From assembly GCF_035994185.1 (NCBI RefSeq), contig NZ_CP108538.1, positions 6,053,501-6,117,500 on the forward strand: a stretch of DNA of 64,000 nt, read 5' to 3'. The position numbers were made by a program, and so were the translations under genes. This stretch comes from Streptomyces sp. NBC_01217. GTDB lineage: Bacteria > Actinomycetota > Actinomycetes > Streptomycetales > Streptomycetaceae. This document shows, one piece after another, positions 33,656 to 43,578 of the stretch (position 1 is the stretch's first letter; the number at the start of each line of letters is the position of its first letter). The notes beneath the pieces were generated by a model. It did not search any database and was not told where the DNA came from. It was given only the letters and a program-made list of their open reading frames with translations.

Positions 33656-34513
33656 TCAGAGCACCTTTCCGGTCGGCTCGGCGTCGTACGGATCGTCCTC
33701 GGCCGGTGGGCGGCGCAGCAGGGCGATCGATCCCGAGACGGTCGTCGCCCTCAGTTTCCCCGTCCCTGCCCCGAGCGTGCCGGTGATCTTCTTCGCCCCC
33801 CACTGGCCGCTGACCCGCAGGTCCTCGAAGCCGTTGGAGACGGTGCCGCTCGCGGTGTTCGCCTCGACCGTCGCGTCCGCCGGGTGCGGCAGCCGGATGG
33901 CGACCTCGCCGGACACCGTGGTCAGCCGGACGTCCGTGGGCTTCCCGGTCGGGTCCAGGTCCAGCACCATGCTGCCGCTGATCGATTCCGCCCGGACCGA
34001 GGTCCCGGCGCCCTCGACGACCGTCAGATCGCCCGAGACCGTCTGGAAGTGCAGCTCGCCGGTGACCGACTGGGCCTCCACGCTGCCGGAGACCGTCTCG
34101 GCCAGGACCGGACCGGCGAGCCCGACGAGCGTGGTGTCGCCGCTGACCCCCCGTACGTCCGTACGCCCGCGGATTCCGGAGACGACGGCTCCGGCGCCGA
34201 CGACTCCGACCTTCACCGTCGCCCCGGCCGGCACGGCCAGCGAGACGACCGCGCTGCGGTGCCAGCCCTTGCGGTCGAACCACTTCAGGAAGTCGTTCCA
34301 CGGCAGGCCCTCGTACGCGACGGTGAGCGTGCCGCCCTCCTGGGTCACGATCAGCGGCGGGCCCTCGATCGCGGAGACCTCCAGCCGGGCGGTCGGCTCC
34401 TCGGTGCCGACGACATTGACGGCGCCTGCGACGATGCGCACATCCAGCGATGTCACCGGTCCGTCGAAGGCCAGCTTCTGGGGCTCGGCGATGGCCCATG
34501 TCGACACAGGCAT
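33656..34513 (-). CDS. DUF4097 family beta-repeat protein
   Basis: This 285-residue protein shows the right-handed, repeating short beta strands of DUF4097 (VRGVSGDTTLVGLAG, VSGSVEAQSVTGELHFQTVSGD, ESISGSMVLDL). Each repeat carries a SG turn. There is no signal peptide or helix, although some relatives are membrane-bound. It is the first gene of an operon with the PadR gene. The role is unknown; the partnership suggests envelope-stress sensing. Confidence 0.88.
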   Translation of the reverse strand: MPVSTWAIAEPQKLAFDGPVTSLDVRIVAGAVNVVGTEEPTARLEVSAIEGPPLIVTQEGGTLTVAYEGLPWNDFLKWFDRKGWHRSAVVSLAVPAGATVKVGVVGAGAVVSGIRGRTDVRGVSGDTTLVGLAGPVLAETVSGSVEAQSVTGELHFQTVSGDLTVVEGAGTSVRAESISGSMVLDLDPTGKPTDVRLTTVSGEVAIRLPHPADATVEANTASGTVSNGFEDLRVSGQWGAKKITGTLGAGTGKLRATTVSGSIALLRRPPAEDDPYDAEPTGKVL

Positions 34514-34571
34514 GGATCTGACCTCCCGGGGAGCGCGGAATGACGCAACATATCGCGTCTCTTACGGAACA

Positions 34572-34581
34572 CGATATATCG
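34572..34581. promoter_or_regulatory. Candidate PadR operator
   Basis: The palindrome CGATATATCG, with a related ATATCGCG at 34550-34557, lies about 60 bases upstream of the DUF4097 start. AT-rich ATAT-type dyads are typical of PadR sites and stand out in this G+C-rich DNA. Confidence 0.6.
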
Positions 34582-34667
34582 CGGATCGGCGAAGTCAAGG
34601 GGTGCCGCGGTGGCGTGGGTCGGCCAAAAAGCGCCGAATATGGGCAGATTGCCCTACCGTGTGGGGC

Positions 34668-35555
34668 ATGAACGCGACATCCCCCGTCGGGGCGCTGCTG
34701 CTGTGCCGGGCCGAACCCGAGGCCGTGCGGCCGGTGGCCCATCTGCTGCGCGAGCGGATGCTGCTCGCGCCCGCCGGAGACGGGTGGTCCGTCCTCGTAC
34801 CCGAGGGAAAGCCCTGGCGGGACGGTGGCGCGGAGGGTGCGGACGCGGAGCCGGTCGACCGCGTCGTGGCCGGCTGGGCCGCCGCGCTCGCCGTCGGGTC
34901 GGCCTGGCCGGTTCTCGCCCTGTGGTGGGACGGCGAGCGGGCCGGTCACACGCTCGCCTCCGGATTCCGCCGCCCGGTCGGCTACGTCTGGCTCGCCGAC
35001 GGCACGCCGGCCGGTGAGGACGAGGCCATGCGTACGTTCGCCGAGCGGCTGGGGCTCGACCCCGTACCGGACGTCCAGGCACTCGAAGCGCTGACCCGCC
35101 CGGACCCGGACGTCGACGCCCGCATCCGGCTGCGCGAGCTGCTCGCCGTGCTCGGCCGCATCGGTCTGGCCCTCCCGCCCGGTCTGGACCCGGACATGCC
35201 CGGCGACCGGCTGTACGCGGCGGCCGACGAGCGGCCGGAGGCCGAACCGATCACCTGGACCGGCTGGCGCGGGGCGGTGAGGGCCGAACTCGACGCGGTC
35301 GAGAACAGCCGCCTCGGCCCCTGGCTGCGTGGCCCCAGGGCCCGGCTGCTGGGCGGCGCCCAGGTGGCCGCCGGACTGCCGCTCGCCCTCTGGGGGATGG
35401 GCCGCCGCAGTGGCGGCTGGGCCTGCGCGGGGGTGCTGCTGATGACGCACGGGGCGCTCGGCCTCGCGTACGACCGCTTCAGGGCCGGAGAGGGCGAGGG
35501 CGCGGCGGGGGTCTCGGCGAGGGGTTCAGGGGTCGAGTCCACCGGGCCGCTCTGA
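34668..35555 (+). CDS. Uncharacterised protein with C-terminal hydrophobic segment
   Basis: This 295-residue protein is not recognised. It begins MNATSPVGALLLCRAEPEAV and is largely soluble, with tryptophan-rich patches in the first 130 residues. Residues about 230-265 (AAGLPLALWGMGRR, GGWACAGVLLMTHGALGLAY) could make one hairpin of membrane helices. It is divergent from the DUF4097/PadR operon. The position next to a small DUF6104-like gene is common to Streptomyces. Function unknown. Confidence 0.8.
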   Translation: MNATSPVGALLLCRAEPEAVRPVAHLLRERMLLAPAGDGWSVLVPEGKPWRDGGAEGADAEPVDRVVAGWAAALAVGSAWPVLALWWDGERAGHTLASGFRRPVGYVWLADGTPAGEDEAMRTFAERLGLDPVPDVQALEALTRPDPDVDARIRLRELLAVLGRIGLALPPGLDPDMPGDRLYAAADERPEAEPITWTGWRGAVRAELDAVENSRLGPWLRGPRARLLGGAQVAAGLPLALWGMGRRSGGWACAGVLLMTHGALGLAYDRFRAGEGEGAAGVSARGSGVESTGPL

Positions 35556-35583
35556 CGCCGACTGCTCGACGGTTGCTCCCCGG

Positions 35584-35766
35584 CTACTCGTCCTCGTCCT
35601 CGTCGTCGAGGCGGGCCAGCCAGGTGGCGAGGCGCTCGACCGGCACCTCGAAGTCGGGATTGAGATCGACGAACGTACGCAGCTGCTCGGCGAGCCACTC
35701 GAAAGTGACTTCCTCCTCGCCTCGCCGCTTCTCCAGCTCCTCGATACCGCGGTCGGTGAAGTACAT
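35584..35766 (-). CDS. Small acidic protein, DUF6104-like
   Basis: This 60-residue protein is strongly acidic, with a DDEDEDE tail. It starts MYFTDRGIEELEKRRGEEEV and is mostly helical. I connect it to DUF6104 from memory. It faces the unknown gene ending at 35555. No catalytic or metal motif. Confidence 0.82.
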   Translation of the reverse strand: MYFTDRGIEELEKRRGEEEVTFEWLAEQLRTFVDLNPDFEVPVERLATWLARLDDEDEDE

Positions 35767-35951
35767 GCGGCAAGCCTAATGCCTGGTGACAGCCCCGCGA
35801 AGGCCGGGAGCGCGTCCCGGGGCGCGGTCCGGGACGGCCGCCCCGGACCGCCGAGAACCGGCCTGCGGCGCCCCGGCTTCATGGTCCATGTCTCTCGCAT
35901 CGGCCGCGTACTGCCGTTAGCCTGCGGGTAGTTGGGGGAACGGGGGGTTTC

Positions 35952-36566
35952 ATGGCCGACAGCGGGGCCCGTATCACGCGCATCGAGATGCCGGACGGCA
36001 CGCCGGTCTGGGCGCGGATCTCGGGGGCGGAGGAGCTGGCCGAGCCCGCCCGGGGTCCGGAGTTCACGGACATCGGGTACGGGGCCATCGCCGACCAGGT
36101 GCAGGCCCGGGTCGAGAGCCTCCAGGCGGTCGTGACCAGCGTCGCGCGCTCGCTTGCCGAGCCGCTGCGGGCGGTGCGGCCCGACGAGGTCAGCGTCGAA
36201 TTCGGCATCGAGCTCACCGCGAAGGCGGGCAAGGTCGTCGGCCTCCTCGCGGACGGCGAGGCCAAGGGCGGCATCAAGGTCACGCTGACGTGGAGCGGAG
36301 GCGGTCCGCCCGTAGATCCGCCCGTCGATCCGCCGATCCCGGCGCAGGCGCGGACAGGGACGGGGACGCGTGGTGCGGGGCAGCAGCCGCACCCCGCATC
36401 CCACCTGCCGCCCCCGCCTTCCTCCCCGCCCGCGCCCATGACACCGCCCGCGCCCGCGCGACCGGAGGCTCCCGGCGCATCCGCAGGGGATGCGGGCGCT
36501 GGGGCATCCACCGGCGCATCGGCGCATCCGGACGGGGCCGGGCCGGACACCGGAAGCCGCTCATGA
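35952..36566 (+). CDS. Trypsin-co-occurring domain 1 (Trypco1, CU044_2847-type) protein
   Basis: This 204-residue protein has an N-terminal beta-helical domain of about 115 residues (RIEMPDGTPVWARISG; DEVSVEFGIELTAKAGKVVG, then GGIKVTLTW). That is the small domain found beside trypsin-like proteases in predicted conflict systems. A long Pro/Ala/Gly-rich tail follows (about 120-204), with PVDPPVDPPIP at its start. The stop overlaps the start of the trypsin-VMAP gene by 4 bases, so both are made together. It may be a substrate or adaptor of the protease. Confidence 0.85.
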   Translation: MADSGARITRIEMPDGTPVWARISGAEELAEPARGPEFTDIGYGAIADQVQARVESLQAVVTSVARSLAEPLRAVRPDEVSVEFGIELTAKAGKVVGLLADGEAKGGIKVTLTWSGGGPPVDPPVDPPIPAQARTGTGTRGAGQQPHPASHLPPPPSSPPAPMTPPAPARPEAPGASAGDAGAGASTGASAHPDGAGPDTGSRS

Positions 36567-38647
36567 CCCAGCCGCCGGGCAGGGGCGCAGGGGGCGGTTC
36601 GGAGAGTACGTACCGTGCGCTGGCGGGCCTCGTGATGGCGGCGACCGTACGCATCCATCGCCCGGAGCCCGGGTATGCCCCTGACGGATCCGACAGAGGT
36701 TTCCTGGGGAGCGGCTTCTTCATCGCCCCGAGCTGGGTCCTCACGTGCGCGCACGTGGCGATGGAGGGGGAGGGGCGTCGCGTGAACGTGGTCTTCAAGC
36801 CGGACCCGGGCAGCGCCGAGACCGCGGTCGAGGGCGCCGTGGTCGCCGCCCTGCCCGAGAGCCGTCCCGGCACGCCGGGGCCCGGCGGCTGGCCCGCGCC
36901 CGACCTCGCGCTCATCCGGCTGCTGCGGCCCGTCGAGCACCCCTGTGTGTACGTCACCGAGCGCCCGGCGGGCATGTTCGGCGGCGGCTCGGTCCTCTAC
37001 ACGGGCTGGACCGGCGGCGGGTCGGGGCAGCTGACCCGGTTCAGCGGACGCTGCCAGGTGATGGGCACCTTCGGCGACTGGGCCGAGGACGACGAACAGA
37101 TGCGGCTCGACGGTGACCGGATGTACCCCGGCCTGTCCGGCGGGCCCGTGGTGGACCTGGCCCGAGGCGAGGTCGTCGGCGTACTCAAGTCGCGCTCCGA
37201 CGGCACGACCGGCGGGACCTCGATCGGCGTCGAGCGGCTGCGTACGCTGCCCGTGCCGCCCGGGACGGTCGCCGCCGAGTCCGACGACCCCTACCAGTCG
37301 GTGTTCCACGCCCACGACCGCTACCACGCGGACCGGCACACCAGCCCGGTCGGCACCGAGCGGACCTGGGCCGATCTCCAGCGCGAACTGGGTGCCGGAG
37401 CCGGTCTCGCCCTCAGCCCGCAGCAACGCGTCGACCTGCTCGGCCGGCTCGCCGAACTCCCGCCCCCGCTCAGCACCCGCAGCCTCCTCGACGTCCTGGA
37501 CCGGCTGCCGGACTCCCACCCGAGCGAGCACCACGCCGCTCCGCGCGGCTGGCGCGACGGGCTGGGGACGCTGTACGACGCCCCCGGCGGCGACGGCGCA
37601 CTGGAACTGATCCTGCGCTACTGCATGAGCGCCATCTCCGCCGAACGCCCCTACGTCCTGCCGTCCACCCCGCACGCCGAGGCATCCCTGTGGGAATGGG
37701 TCAGGCGGACGGCCGAGGACCGGCTCTCCCGCAAGTTCCGGCACGAGCTCGCCGGTCTGTGGCACAACGGCCGTCGCGCCCCCGGAGTCGAGCACCTGCG
37801 AACCCCGGCGCCGGCGCTCGAACCCGTCAGGGCGCGCAGCGCCCCGTACGTCCTGCTGCAGCTTGAGGCGCGCGGCTGGGAGCGGGACCGCTACGACTGG
37901 CGGATCGGCGTGGGACAGCACACCGGGGACGTCCTGCCCGTCGCCGAGGACAGCCGGGGCACCGCACCGCAGGCCCTGCCGGCCCGGCTCGCGGGCCCAT
38001 TGGCGGAGGCGCTCCGGCGGTGCGACGAGCCCGACGACCCCGCCATGCTCCAGGTCGCCCTGCCCGAGGCCCTCATGGACCTGGAGGTCGACGGGTGGCG
38101 GGTGCCGCCCGACGGGCGGCCGCTCGGAGTGCTGCGCCCTGTGGTCGTCCGCCGCCTGTACCACTCTCCGCTCCAGGCCGACGACGGGACCGATGAGCGC
38201 GAGGCGCGCTGGAACCGGACCATGACCGCCGCGATGCGGGCCGCCGTCGTCGACTGCGAGGACGGCATGCGGGTTCCCGTACCCGTGGTGGAGGAGCTGC
38301 GCGGACTGGCGTACGAGACCGTCCCGGTGCTCTGCCGTCACGGTGACAGGGACGGCCCGGAGGCGGCTGCCGGTCTCGGGCGGGTGCTCGACGGGGGTTT
38401 CGGGGTGGCGCTGTGGCGGCGCCGCGCGGCCGAGCCGGTGACGGTCTGCACTCAGTACCACCGACGCGCCGCCGATGCGGTCGGCGAGGCCCGCACCGCT
38501 GAGCAACTCCCGCGAAAAGTACATGAGTTGAGGCGGGGAGTGCATGCGGCTCGTACCGAAATGTACTGGTCGCACGGTGTTGCCCTGTTCTGGGATGATC
38601 CGCACCATCCGTTGCCCGGCTCCGGGCAGTTCCTGGAGGCGCCGTGA
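36563..38647 (+). CDS. Trypsin-like serine protease fused to a VMAP-type C-terminal region
   Basis: This 694-residue protein has an N-terminal trypsin-like domain with His64 in LTCAHVAME, Asp114 in APDLALIRL and Ser192 in YPGLSGGPVVD, a complete triad. A middle helical region (about 260-400) follows, then a C-terminal region with YVLLQLEARGWERDRYDWRI and a PVTVCTQYHRR motif, resembling vWA-MoxR-associated protein C-domains. No signal peptide, so the protease acts inside the cell. The ATG overlaps the Trypco1 stop. MoxR and vWA genes follow. I propose the protease is held inactive until the partner NTPases respond. Confidence 0.85.
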   Translation: MTQPPGRGAGGGSESTYRALAGLVMAATVRIHRPEPGYAPDGSDRGFLGSGFFIAPSWVLTCAHVAMEGEGRRVNVVFKPDPGSAETAVEGAVVAALPESRPGTPGPGGWPAPDLALIRLLRPVEHPCVYVTERPAGMFGGGSVLYTGWTGGGSGQLTRFSGRCQVMGTFGDWAEDDEQMRLDGDRMYPGLSGGPVVDLARGEVVGVLKSRSDGTTGGTSIGVERLRTLPVPPGTVAAESDDPYQSVFHAHDRYHADRHTSPVGTERTWADLQRELGAGAGLALSPQQRVDLLGRLAELPPPLSTRSLLDVLDRLPDSHPSEHHAAPRGWRDGLGTLYDAPGGDGALELILRYCMSAISAERPYVLPSTPHAEASLWEWVRRTAEDRLSRKFRHELAGLWHNGRRAPGVEHLRTPAPALEPVRARSAPYVLLQLEARGWERDRYDWRIGVGQHTGDVLPVAEDSRGTAPQALPARLAGPLAEALRRCDEPDDPAMLQVALPEALMDLEVDGWRVPPDGRPLGVLRPVVVRRLYHSPLQADDGTDEREARWNRTMTAAMRAAVVDCEDGMRVPVPVVEELRGLAYETVPVLCRHGDRDGPEAAAGLGRVLDGGFGVALWRRRAAEPVTVCTQYHRRAADAVGEARTAEQLPRKVHELRRGVHAARTEMYWSHGVALFWDDPHHPLPGSGQFLEAP

Positions 38648-38750
38648 AGGACCGTGCCGACGTGCCCCTTACGGAGGGTATGACGGATCGCTACCGTGAG
38701 GAACGTTCGACTGCTGCCCCTGGCGGACGAGTGACGACGAGGACCACGCT

Positions 38751-39782
38751 ATGAGTGAACCCAGCGAGTGGCTCATCTACCGAGGGGCCGGCGAACCGCA
38801 CGAGGGCATCGAGCAGTTGCCGCCCCCGCCGCCCTGGCGGGACTTCGCGGGCCGCGGCGCCCCGGACCCCGACGAGCAGGGCGGGGACGGGTCCGCCGAC
38901 CGCCGCCTCGGCGCCCACCGGCACATCGCGGAGCTCCACCGGCCGGGCGCCGAAGAGCTCGAAATGATCAATGCCGCGCTCTATCTGCGGCGCCCGCTGC
39001 TGGTCACCGGCAGCCCCGGCGCCGGGAAGAGCACGCTGGCCCACTCCGTCGCCCATGAGCTCGGGCTCGGCCGGGTCCTGCGCTGGCCCATCGTCAGCCG
39101 CTCGGCGCTCCAGGACGGCCTCTACCACTACGACGCGATCGCCCGGCTCCAGGACGTACAGATCGCCGCGCACAGTGCGGCGGCCGGGGCGTCCGGGGCC
39201 GGATCGGCGGAGAGCATCGGCAGCTACATCCGGCTCGGGCCGCTCGGTACGGCGCTGCTGCCCTCGGACCGGCCGCGCGTGCTGCTCATCGACGAGCTCG
39301 ACAAGAGCGACATCGATCTGCCGAACGACCTGCTCAACGTGTTGGAGGAGGGCGAGTTCGCCATCCCCGAGCTGGAGCGGATGGCCGACCGGCTGCCCGA
39401 CGGCGTGGCGGAGGTCCTCGACGACGACGGCAACAAGGTGAGGGTGAGGGGCGGCCGGGTGCAGTGCCGGTCCTTCCCGTTCGTGGTGCTCACCAGCAAC
39501 GGCGAGCGGGACTTCCCGGCGCCCCTGATGCGCCGCTGCATCCACCTGGAGCTGGGACGCCCCGACCACCAGCGGCTCGCGACCTTCGTACGAGCCCACC
39601 TCGGCGACGAGGCGGCGCGTTCCGGGGACGATCTCATCGCCCACTTCCTGGAGCGCTCCCGCAGCGAACTCCTGGCCACCGACCAGCTGTTGAACGCGAT
39701 CTATCTCACCGACGCCGCCGCCCCGGCGGGCCGCGACCGCCTCGCCGACCTGCTCATCCAGCGACTCGACCGGCCGAGGTGA
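38751..39782 (+). CDS. MoxR-type AAA+ ATPase
   Basis: This 343-residue ATPase has an N-terminal proline-rich stretch (LPPPPPWRDF), Walker A GSPGAGKST (residues 87-95), Walker B VLLIDELDKSDIDLP, and sensor 1 LTSNGERDFP with an MRRC arginine-finger region. MoxR proteins act as chaperones with von Willebrand A partners; the next gene encodes one. It is in the same strand and order as the protease and the vWA gene, completing the protease-MoxR-vWA triad. Confidence 0.92.
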   Translation: MSEPSEWLIYRGAGEPHEGIEQLPPPPPWRDFAGRGAPDPDEQGGDGSADRRLGAHRHIAELHRPGAEELEMINAALYLRRPLLVTGSPGAGKSTLAHSVAHELGLGRVLRWPIVSRSALQDGLYHYDAIARLQDVQIAAHSAAAGASGAGSAESIGSYIRLGPLGTALLPSDRPRVLLIDELDKSDIDLPNDLLNVLEEGEFAIPELERMADRLPDGVAEVLDDDGNKVRVRGGRVQCRSFPFVVLTSNGERDFPAPLMRRCIHLELGRPDHQRLATFVRAHLGDEAARSGDDLIAHFLERSRSELLATDQLLNAIYLTDAAAPAGRDRLADLLIQRLDRPR

Positions 39783-39789
39783 TGCACTG

Positions 39790-42700
39790 ATGGCCAGGGG
39801 CGCGCCACGGCACGGACCGGACGGGGGAGGCGGCTCGGGCACCGGCCCTGACTACGGCACCGACAACGGCTCCGACTACGACGCGGCCGAGGGCGCGGCG
39901 CCGGTGCCCCAGTCGTACGACGGAGGCCTGCTGCCCGTATTCGTCGCCCGGTTACGCGAGGCCGGGCTCGATCCCGATGTCGAGCAGCTTTGTGACGCCC
40001 TCTGGCTGGCCCGCTGGACCCGTCACCCCGACGCGCCGGACGACGAGGAGAGCGCCCCGCCGTCGCTGCCCGATGGCCCGGACCAGCATTCCCGGCCCGT
40101 CGTGAATCCCGCCCCGCCGGTGACCGGTCGCGACGAAGCGCCGGACCCCGCACCGGAGGGCGACGCGCCCACGGAGCAGCGGGACCCCGGTGACGCCGAC
40201 CCGCGGATCGCCCTCTACCCCGTACCCCGCACCGCCGCACCACCCACCGGCCGCGGCGGCCGGGCGAGGGTGCTCACCGTCGGTGTGCCCGCCGCCCCCG
40301 CCCTCCCCGCGCCGCTGGAACTCCAGCGCGCCCTGCGCCCGTTGCAGCGCTACCGACCGGCCGTCCCGCCGCTGCGCCGCACCCTCGACGAGACGGCGAC
40401 CGCTGAGCTCAGCGCCCGGGCCGGCGGCGTGATCATGCCGGTGTTCCGCGGGGTGTCCCGGGGCGAGGCACTGCTGCAGTGCGTCATGGACGCCTCCTCC
40501 TCGATGCTGGTGTGGGACCGGATGTTCGGCGAACTCCAGCGGATCTTCGGCCAGTTGGGTGCCTTCCGAGACGTCCAGGTGCGCTATCTGCATCAGGGGC
40601 CCGACGGCGCCGCCGCGGTGAGCCGCAGCCCCGATCCGGCCGCCGCGCCGCTGAACTCCGCGGACCGGCTGAGCGATCCGACCGGCCGCCGCGTCACCGT
40701 CCTGGTCAGCGACTGCGCCGGGCCGCTCTGGCACAGCGGCCGCGCCCACCGGCTGCTGCACCGGCTGGCCGCACAGGCCCCGACCGCCGTGCTCCAGCCC
40801 CTGCCCCAGCGGATGTGGAACCGGACCAGACTGCCGGTCACCTACGGCTCGCTGTCCCGGGGAGAGGGGCCCGGCGGAGCCGCCGTACTGAAGGTCACGG
40901 AGCACGGCGGAACGGGCCCCGCCGTGCATCCGGGCGCCCTCGCGGTTCCCGTACTCCCGCCGGTGGAAGGCGCGTTGGCGGCCTGGGCGAGGCTGCTCTC
41001 CGGCACGGGCGCGGGGCAGATCTCCGGGGCCGTCGGCTGGGTGCGGGCCGATCAGCCCGCGGCGGCCGCGCAGCGCCCAGGCGATGGCCTGTCCTCGCTC
41101 CAACTGGTCAGCCGCTTCCGCTCGGCGGCCTCCCCGGCCGCCGGACAGCTGGCCGTCTACCTCGCGGCGGCCCCGCTGTATCTGCCCGTGATGCAGCTGG
41201 TGCAGCGCACGATGCTGCCCCACTCCGGCCCGTCCGAACTCGCCGAGGTGCTGCTGAGCGGACTGCTCTCGCGCAGCAGGGCGGAGGACGGCGGCGGGGA
41301 CGGCGGCCGGAGCCAGTGGTACGAATTCGCGCCCGGCGTCCGGGAAGCCCTGCTCGGTCCGCTGGGCCGGGACGAGGCGCTGCTCGTGCTCAAGCACTGC
41401 TCGCAGTACATCGAGCAGCGGTTCGGGAAGGGCGGGCCGAACTTCCCGGCCCTGGCCTTTGCCCAGCTCGGCGAGGGCAGATACGGATCGGCGCGGCCCA
41501 CGCACACCACGGGCACCCTGGAGAACGGCGTGCCCGACGGGGAGATCGAAGAGGGTGACGAGAACGGGGAGAGCGGCGCAAGCGGCGGGTCGCGCGTCCC
41601 CCACCCCTTCGCCGAGGTCGCGGTCCGCGTACTGGAGCGTTTCATGCCCCTGCCCGAGCAGTTCGTCGTCCGGACCGACCGGGACGGTTACCACAGCCCC
41701 GTCCAGACGCCCAACGCGGCGGTGGAGAGCGCCCGAGTCCTGCTGCGGCACTTCGAGTCGGACGGCATGGTGCAGTACCTGATGGACGCCGTGCAGCTGC
41801 TGCGCGGCGCCACCGAGCGCGAGGAACGGCCGGGCGCCGATCCCGGGCTGTGGGCGGAGTACGCGCGCTGCGTCCTGCGGCTGTGGGAGGTGCAGGGCGA
41901 TGCCGAGCTGCTCCGCGAGGCCGAGTACGCCGCAGAACGGGCCGCCGCGCACCCCGGGGCGGTACGCGAACGGGCCGTACTGGCCAAGGTGCTGCACGCC
42001 GCGGCCGACGACCGGCGCCGCCGCGGCGACCGGCGCGGCGCACTGGAGCTGCTGCGCCGCGCCGACCGCGAGTACACGGCCGCCTGCTCGGACCCCGGCC
42101 TCGAACCCGCCGAGGCCCTCCCGCTCACGCTGGAACGGGTCAGGGCCCTGGAGGCGCAGTGGCGGCTCGACGGCGACACCGCCCTGCTGCAGGCCGCGTA
42201 CGGCATGCTGGAGGCGTTCGCCGATGTCTGGCCCGACCAGGAGAACCGGCCCGCCGCCCTGCCGCTGGCACACGGCCGTACCCTGCTGAAACTCGCCGGG
42301 GCCACCGTCGACACCGAACAGTCCCGGGTGTACGCCGGTCAGGCGGCACGCTCCCTGCGCACCGCGTTCGAACAGGGCGCCGGCCGGCACACCATGGGCA
42401 CCGAGGTGCGCATCCTGCTGGACCTGGTGGACGCCCTGCTCGCCTCCGGCGAGGAGCCGGACGAGGCGGCGACCCTGATCGAGCAGGCCCTGGAGACCGT
42501 ACGGGAACAGCGGCTGCGCGCCTCGCTCCGGACCCGGGCCGCCCGGGTCCGCGTCGCCCGCTACGAACACACCGGGAATCCGGACGAACTCGTGGAGGCG
42601 GCCGACTGGTTCGCCCGCGCCGCACGCGGCGTCCCACGCGATTCGCGGGCCCATGCCGATCTGCTGGAGGAGTGGGGCGGCACCCTGCTGCGCCGCGCCC

Positions 42701-43260
42701 AACTGCCCGACGGCCGCGCGCACATCGGCGCCGCGGTCCGGGTGCTGCGCGACTGCCGTACGGAGACGGCGGAGGGGAGTTCGCGCCAGGCCGAGCGGCT
42801 GCTGATGCTGGGCCGTGCGCTGATGCTGCGGCACCGGGCCACCGAGGACCGGGTCGATCTGCGCGAGGCCGAGCATCTCTTCGGGCTCGCGGCCCAGAAG
42901 GCGACCGACCCGCTGACCGCGGCGCGCTGCTGGTTGGAACTGGGCCTGTCCCACCTCGACGCCTCCCGGGTGCTGCAACGTCCGGCCCGGCTCGACGAGG
43001 CGGCCGAGGCGTTCCGGGACGCGGCCGACGCGGCCGCCACGGCCGAAGCGGAGCTGGACAGTCCGGAACAGTTCCACCAGGCGGTCGAGTTGGGTGCTAC
43101 AGCCAACCACTGGCGGGGTATGACCTACGAGAGGGCGGGACGCCCCCGGGCCGCACGCGAGGCCTACCGGGCGGCCCGCCAGGAATGGCGCAAACTGCCG
43201 GACGGCGGCGGCGCGGCGGGCGAGGCGACCGCCGGACGGCTGGCGGAACTGGAGCGCTGA
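39790..43260 (+). CDS. vWA-like domain / TPR protein (SAV_2336-type N-terminus)
   Basis: This 1156-residue protein starts with a flexible Gly/Asp-rich region, then the SAV_2336-type domain. A vWA-like domain carries the metal site DASSS (residues 234-238) in CVMDASSSMLVWDRMFG. A helical middle (about 400-620) is followed by TPR-like repeats from about 670 to the end (ERAVLAKVLHAAADDRRRRGD, ALELLRRADREYTAA). It lies 7 bases after the MoxR gene, so is co-transcribed. It is probably the MoxR partner and interaction scaffold. Cytoplasmic. Confidence 0.87.
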   Translation: MARGAPRHGPDGGGGSGTGPDYGTDNGSDYDAAEGAAPVPQSYDGGLLPVFVARLREAGLDPDVEQLCDALWLARWTRHPDAPDDEESAPPSLPDGPDQHSRPVVNPAPPVTGRDEAPDPAPEGDAPTEQRDPGDADPRIALYPVPRTAAPPTGRGGRARVLTVGVPAAPALPAPLELQRALRPLQRYRPAVPPLRRTLDETATAELSARAGGVIMPVFRGVSRGEALLQCVMDASSSMLVWDRMFGELQRIFGQLGAFRDVQVRYLHQGPDGAAAVSRSPDPAAAPLNSADRLSDPTGRRVTVLVSDCAGPLWHSGRAHRLLHRLAAQAPTAVLQPLPQRMWNRTRLPVTYGSLSRGEGPGGAAVLKVTEHGGTGPAVHPGALAVPVLPPVEGALAAWARLLSGTGAGQISGAVGWVRADQPAAAAQRPGDGLSSLQLVSRFRSAASPAAGQLAVYLAAAPLYLPVMQLVQRTMLPHSGPSELAEVLLSGLLSRSRAEDGGGDGGRSQWYEFAPGVREALLGPLGRDEALLVLKHCSQYIEQRFGKGGPNFPALAFAQLGEGRYGSARPTHTTGTLENGVPDGEIEEGDENGESGASGGSRVPHPFAEVAVRVLERFMPLPEQFVVRTDRDGYHSPVQTPNAAVESARVLLRHFESDGMVQYLMDAVQLLRGATEREERPGADPGLWAEYARCVLRLWEVQGDAELLREAEYAAERAAAHPGAVRERAVLAKVLHAAADDRRRRGDRRGALELLRRADREYTAACSDPGLEPAEALPLTLERVRALEAQWRLDGDTALLQAAYGMLEAFADVWPDQENRPAALPLAHGRTLLKLAGATVDTEQSRVYAGQAARSLRTAFEQGAGRHTMGTEVRILLDLVDALLASGEEPDEAATLIEQALETVREQRLRASLRTRAARVRVARYEHTGNPDELVEAADWFARAARGVPRDSRAHADLLEEWGGTLLRRAQLPDGRAHIGAAVRVLRDCRTETAEGSSRQAERLLMLGRALMLRHRATEDRVDLREAEHLFGLAAQKATDPLTAARCWLELGLSHLDASRVLQRPARLDEAAEAFRDAADAAATAEAELDSPEQFHQAVELGATANHWRGMTYERAGRPRAAREAYRAARQEWRKLPDGGGAAGEATAGRLAELER

Positions 43261-43578
43261 GTGGCGGGGCAGCGGGTGTTCGGGCGGAGCGGCCTCGGTG
43301 TGATGCGATCCGGCTGAGCGCGCCGTGTGCGACCGGCGTACGACCTGCGCCGGTCGATGGCATGCTCAAGAAGGCGTATGCCCGGTTGTGCGGGGCATGG
43401 GTACGGATGGGACCGGTGCGGGCGCGATCCGCACGGCGGCCCACGGCACGAACGGCAAGTGCGCCATCGCAACGCGAGCAGATGTACGTGTGTCAGGGAC
43501 ACGGGCTCCACGGGATGCGCTCAACGGCGAGCGAGTCACCGCAGCCCGATGCGGAAGTACGCGGTACGGGGAGGCGTG
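43261..43578. other. Leader before the FxS peptide gene
   Basis: An open frame continues upstream of the peptide start, but with no ribosome site or domain. Several G/C dyads occur (for example around 43409-43435), none decisive. The promoter of the peptide operon should be here. GGGGAGG lies just before the ATG at 43579. Confidence 0.5.

Noticed and set aside
43325..43578. Upstream extension of the FxS precursor frame
   Set aside because: The conserved leader starts at the ATG 43579 with a good ribosome site; the upstream part looks random.
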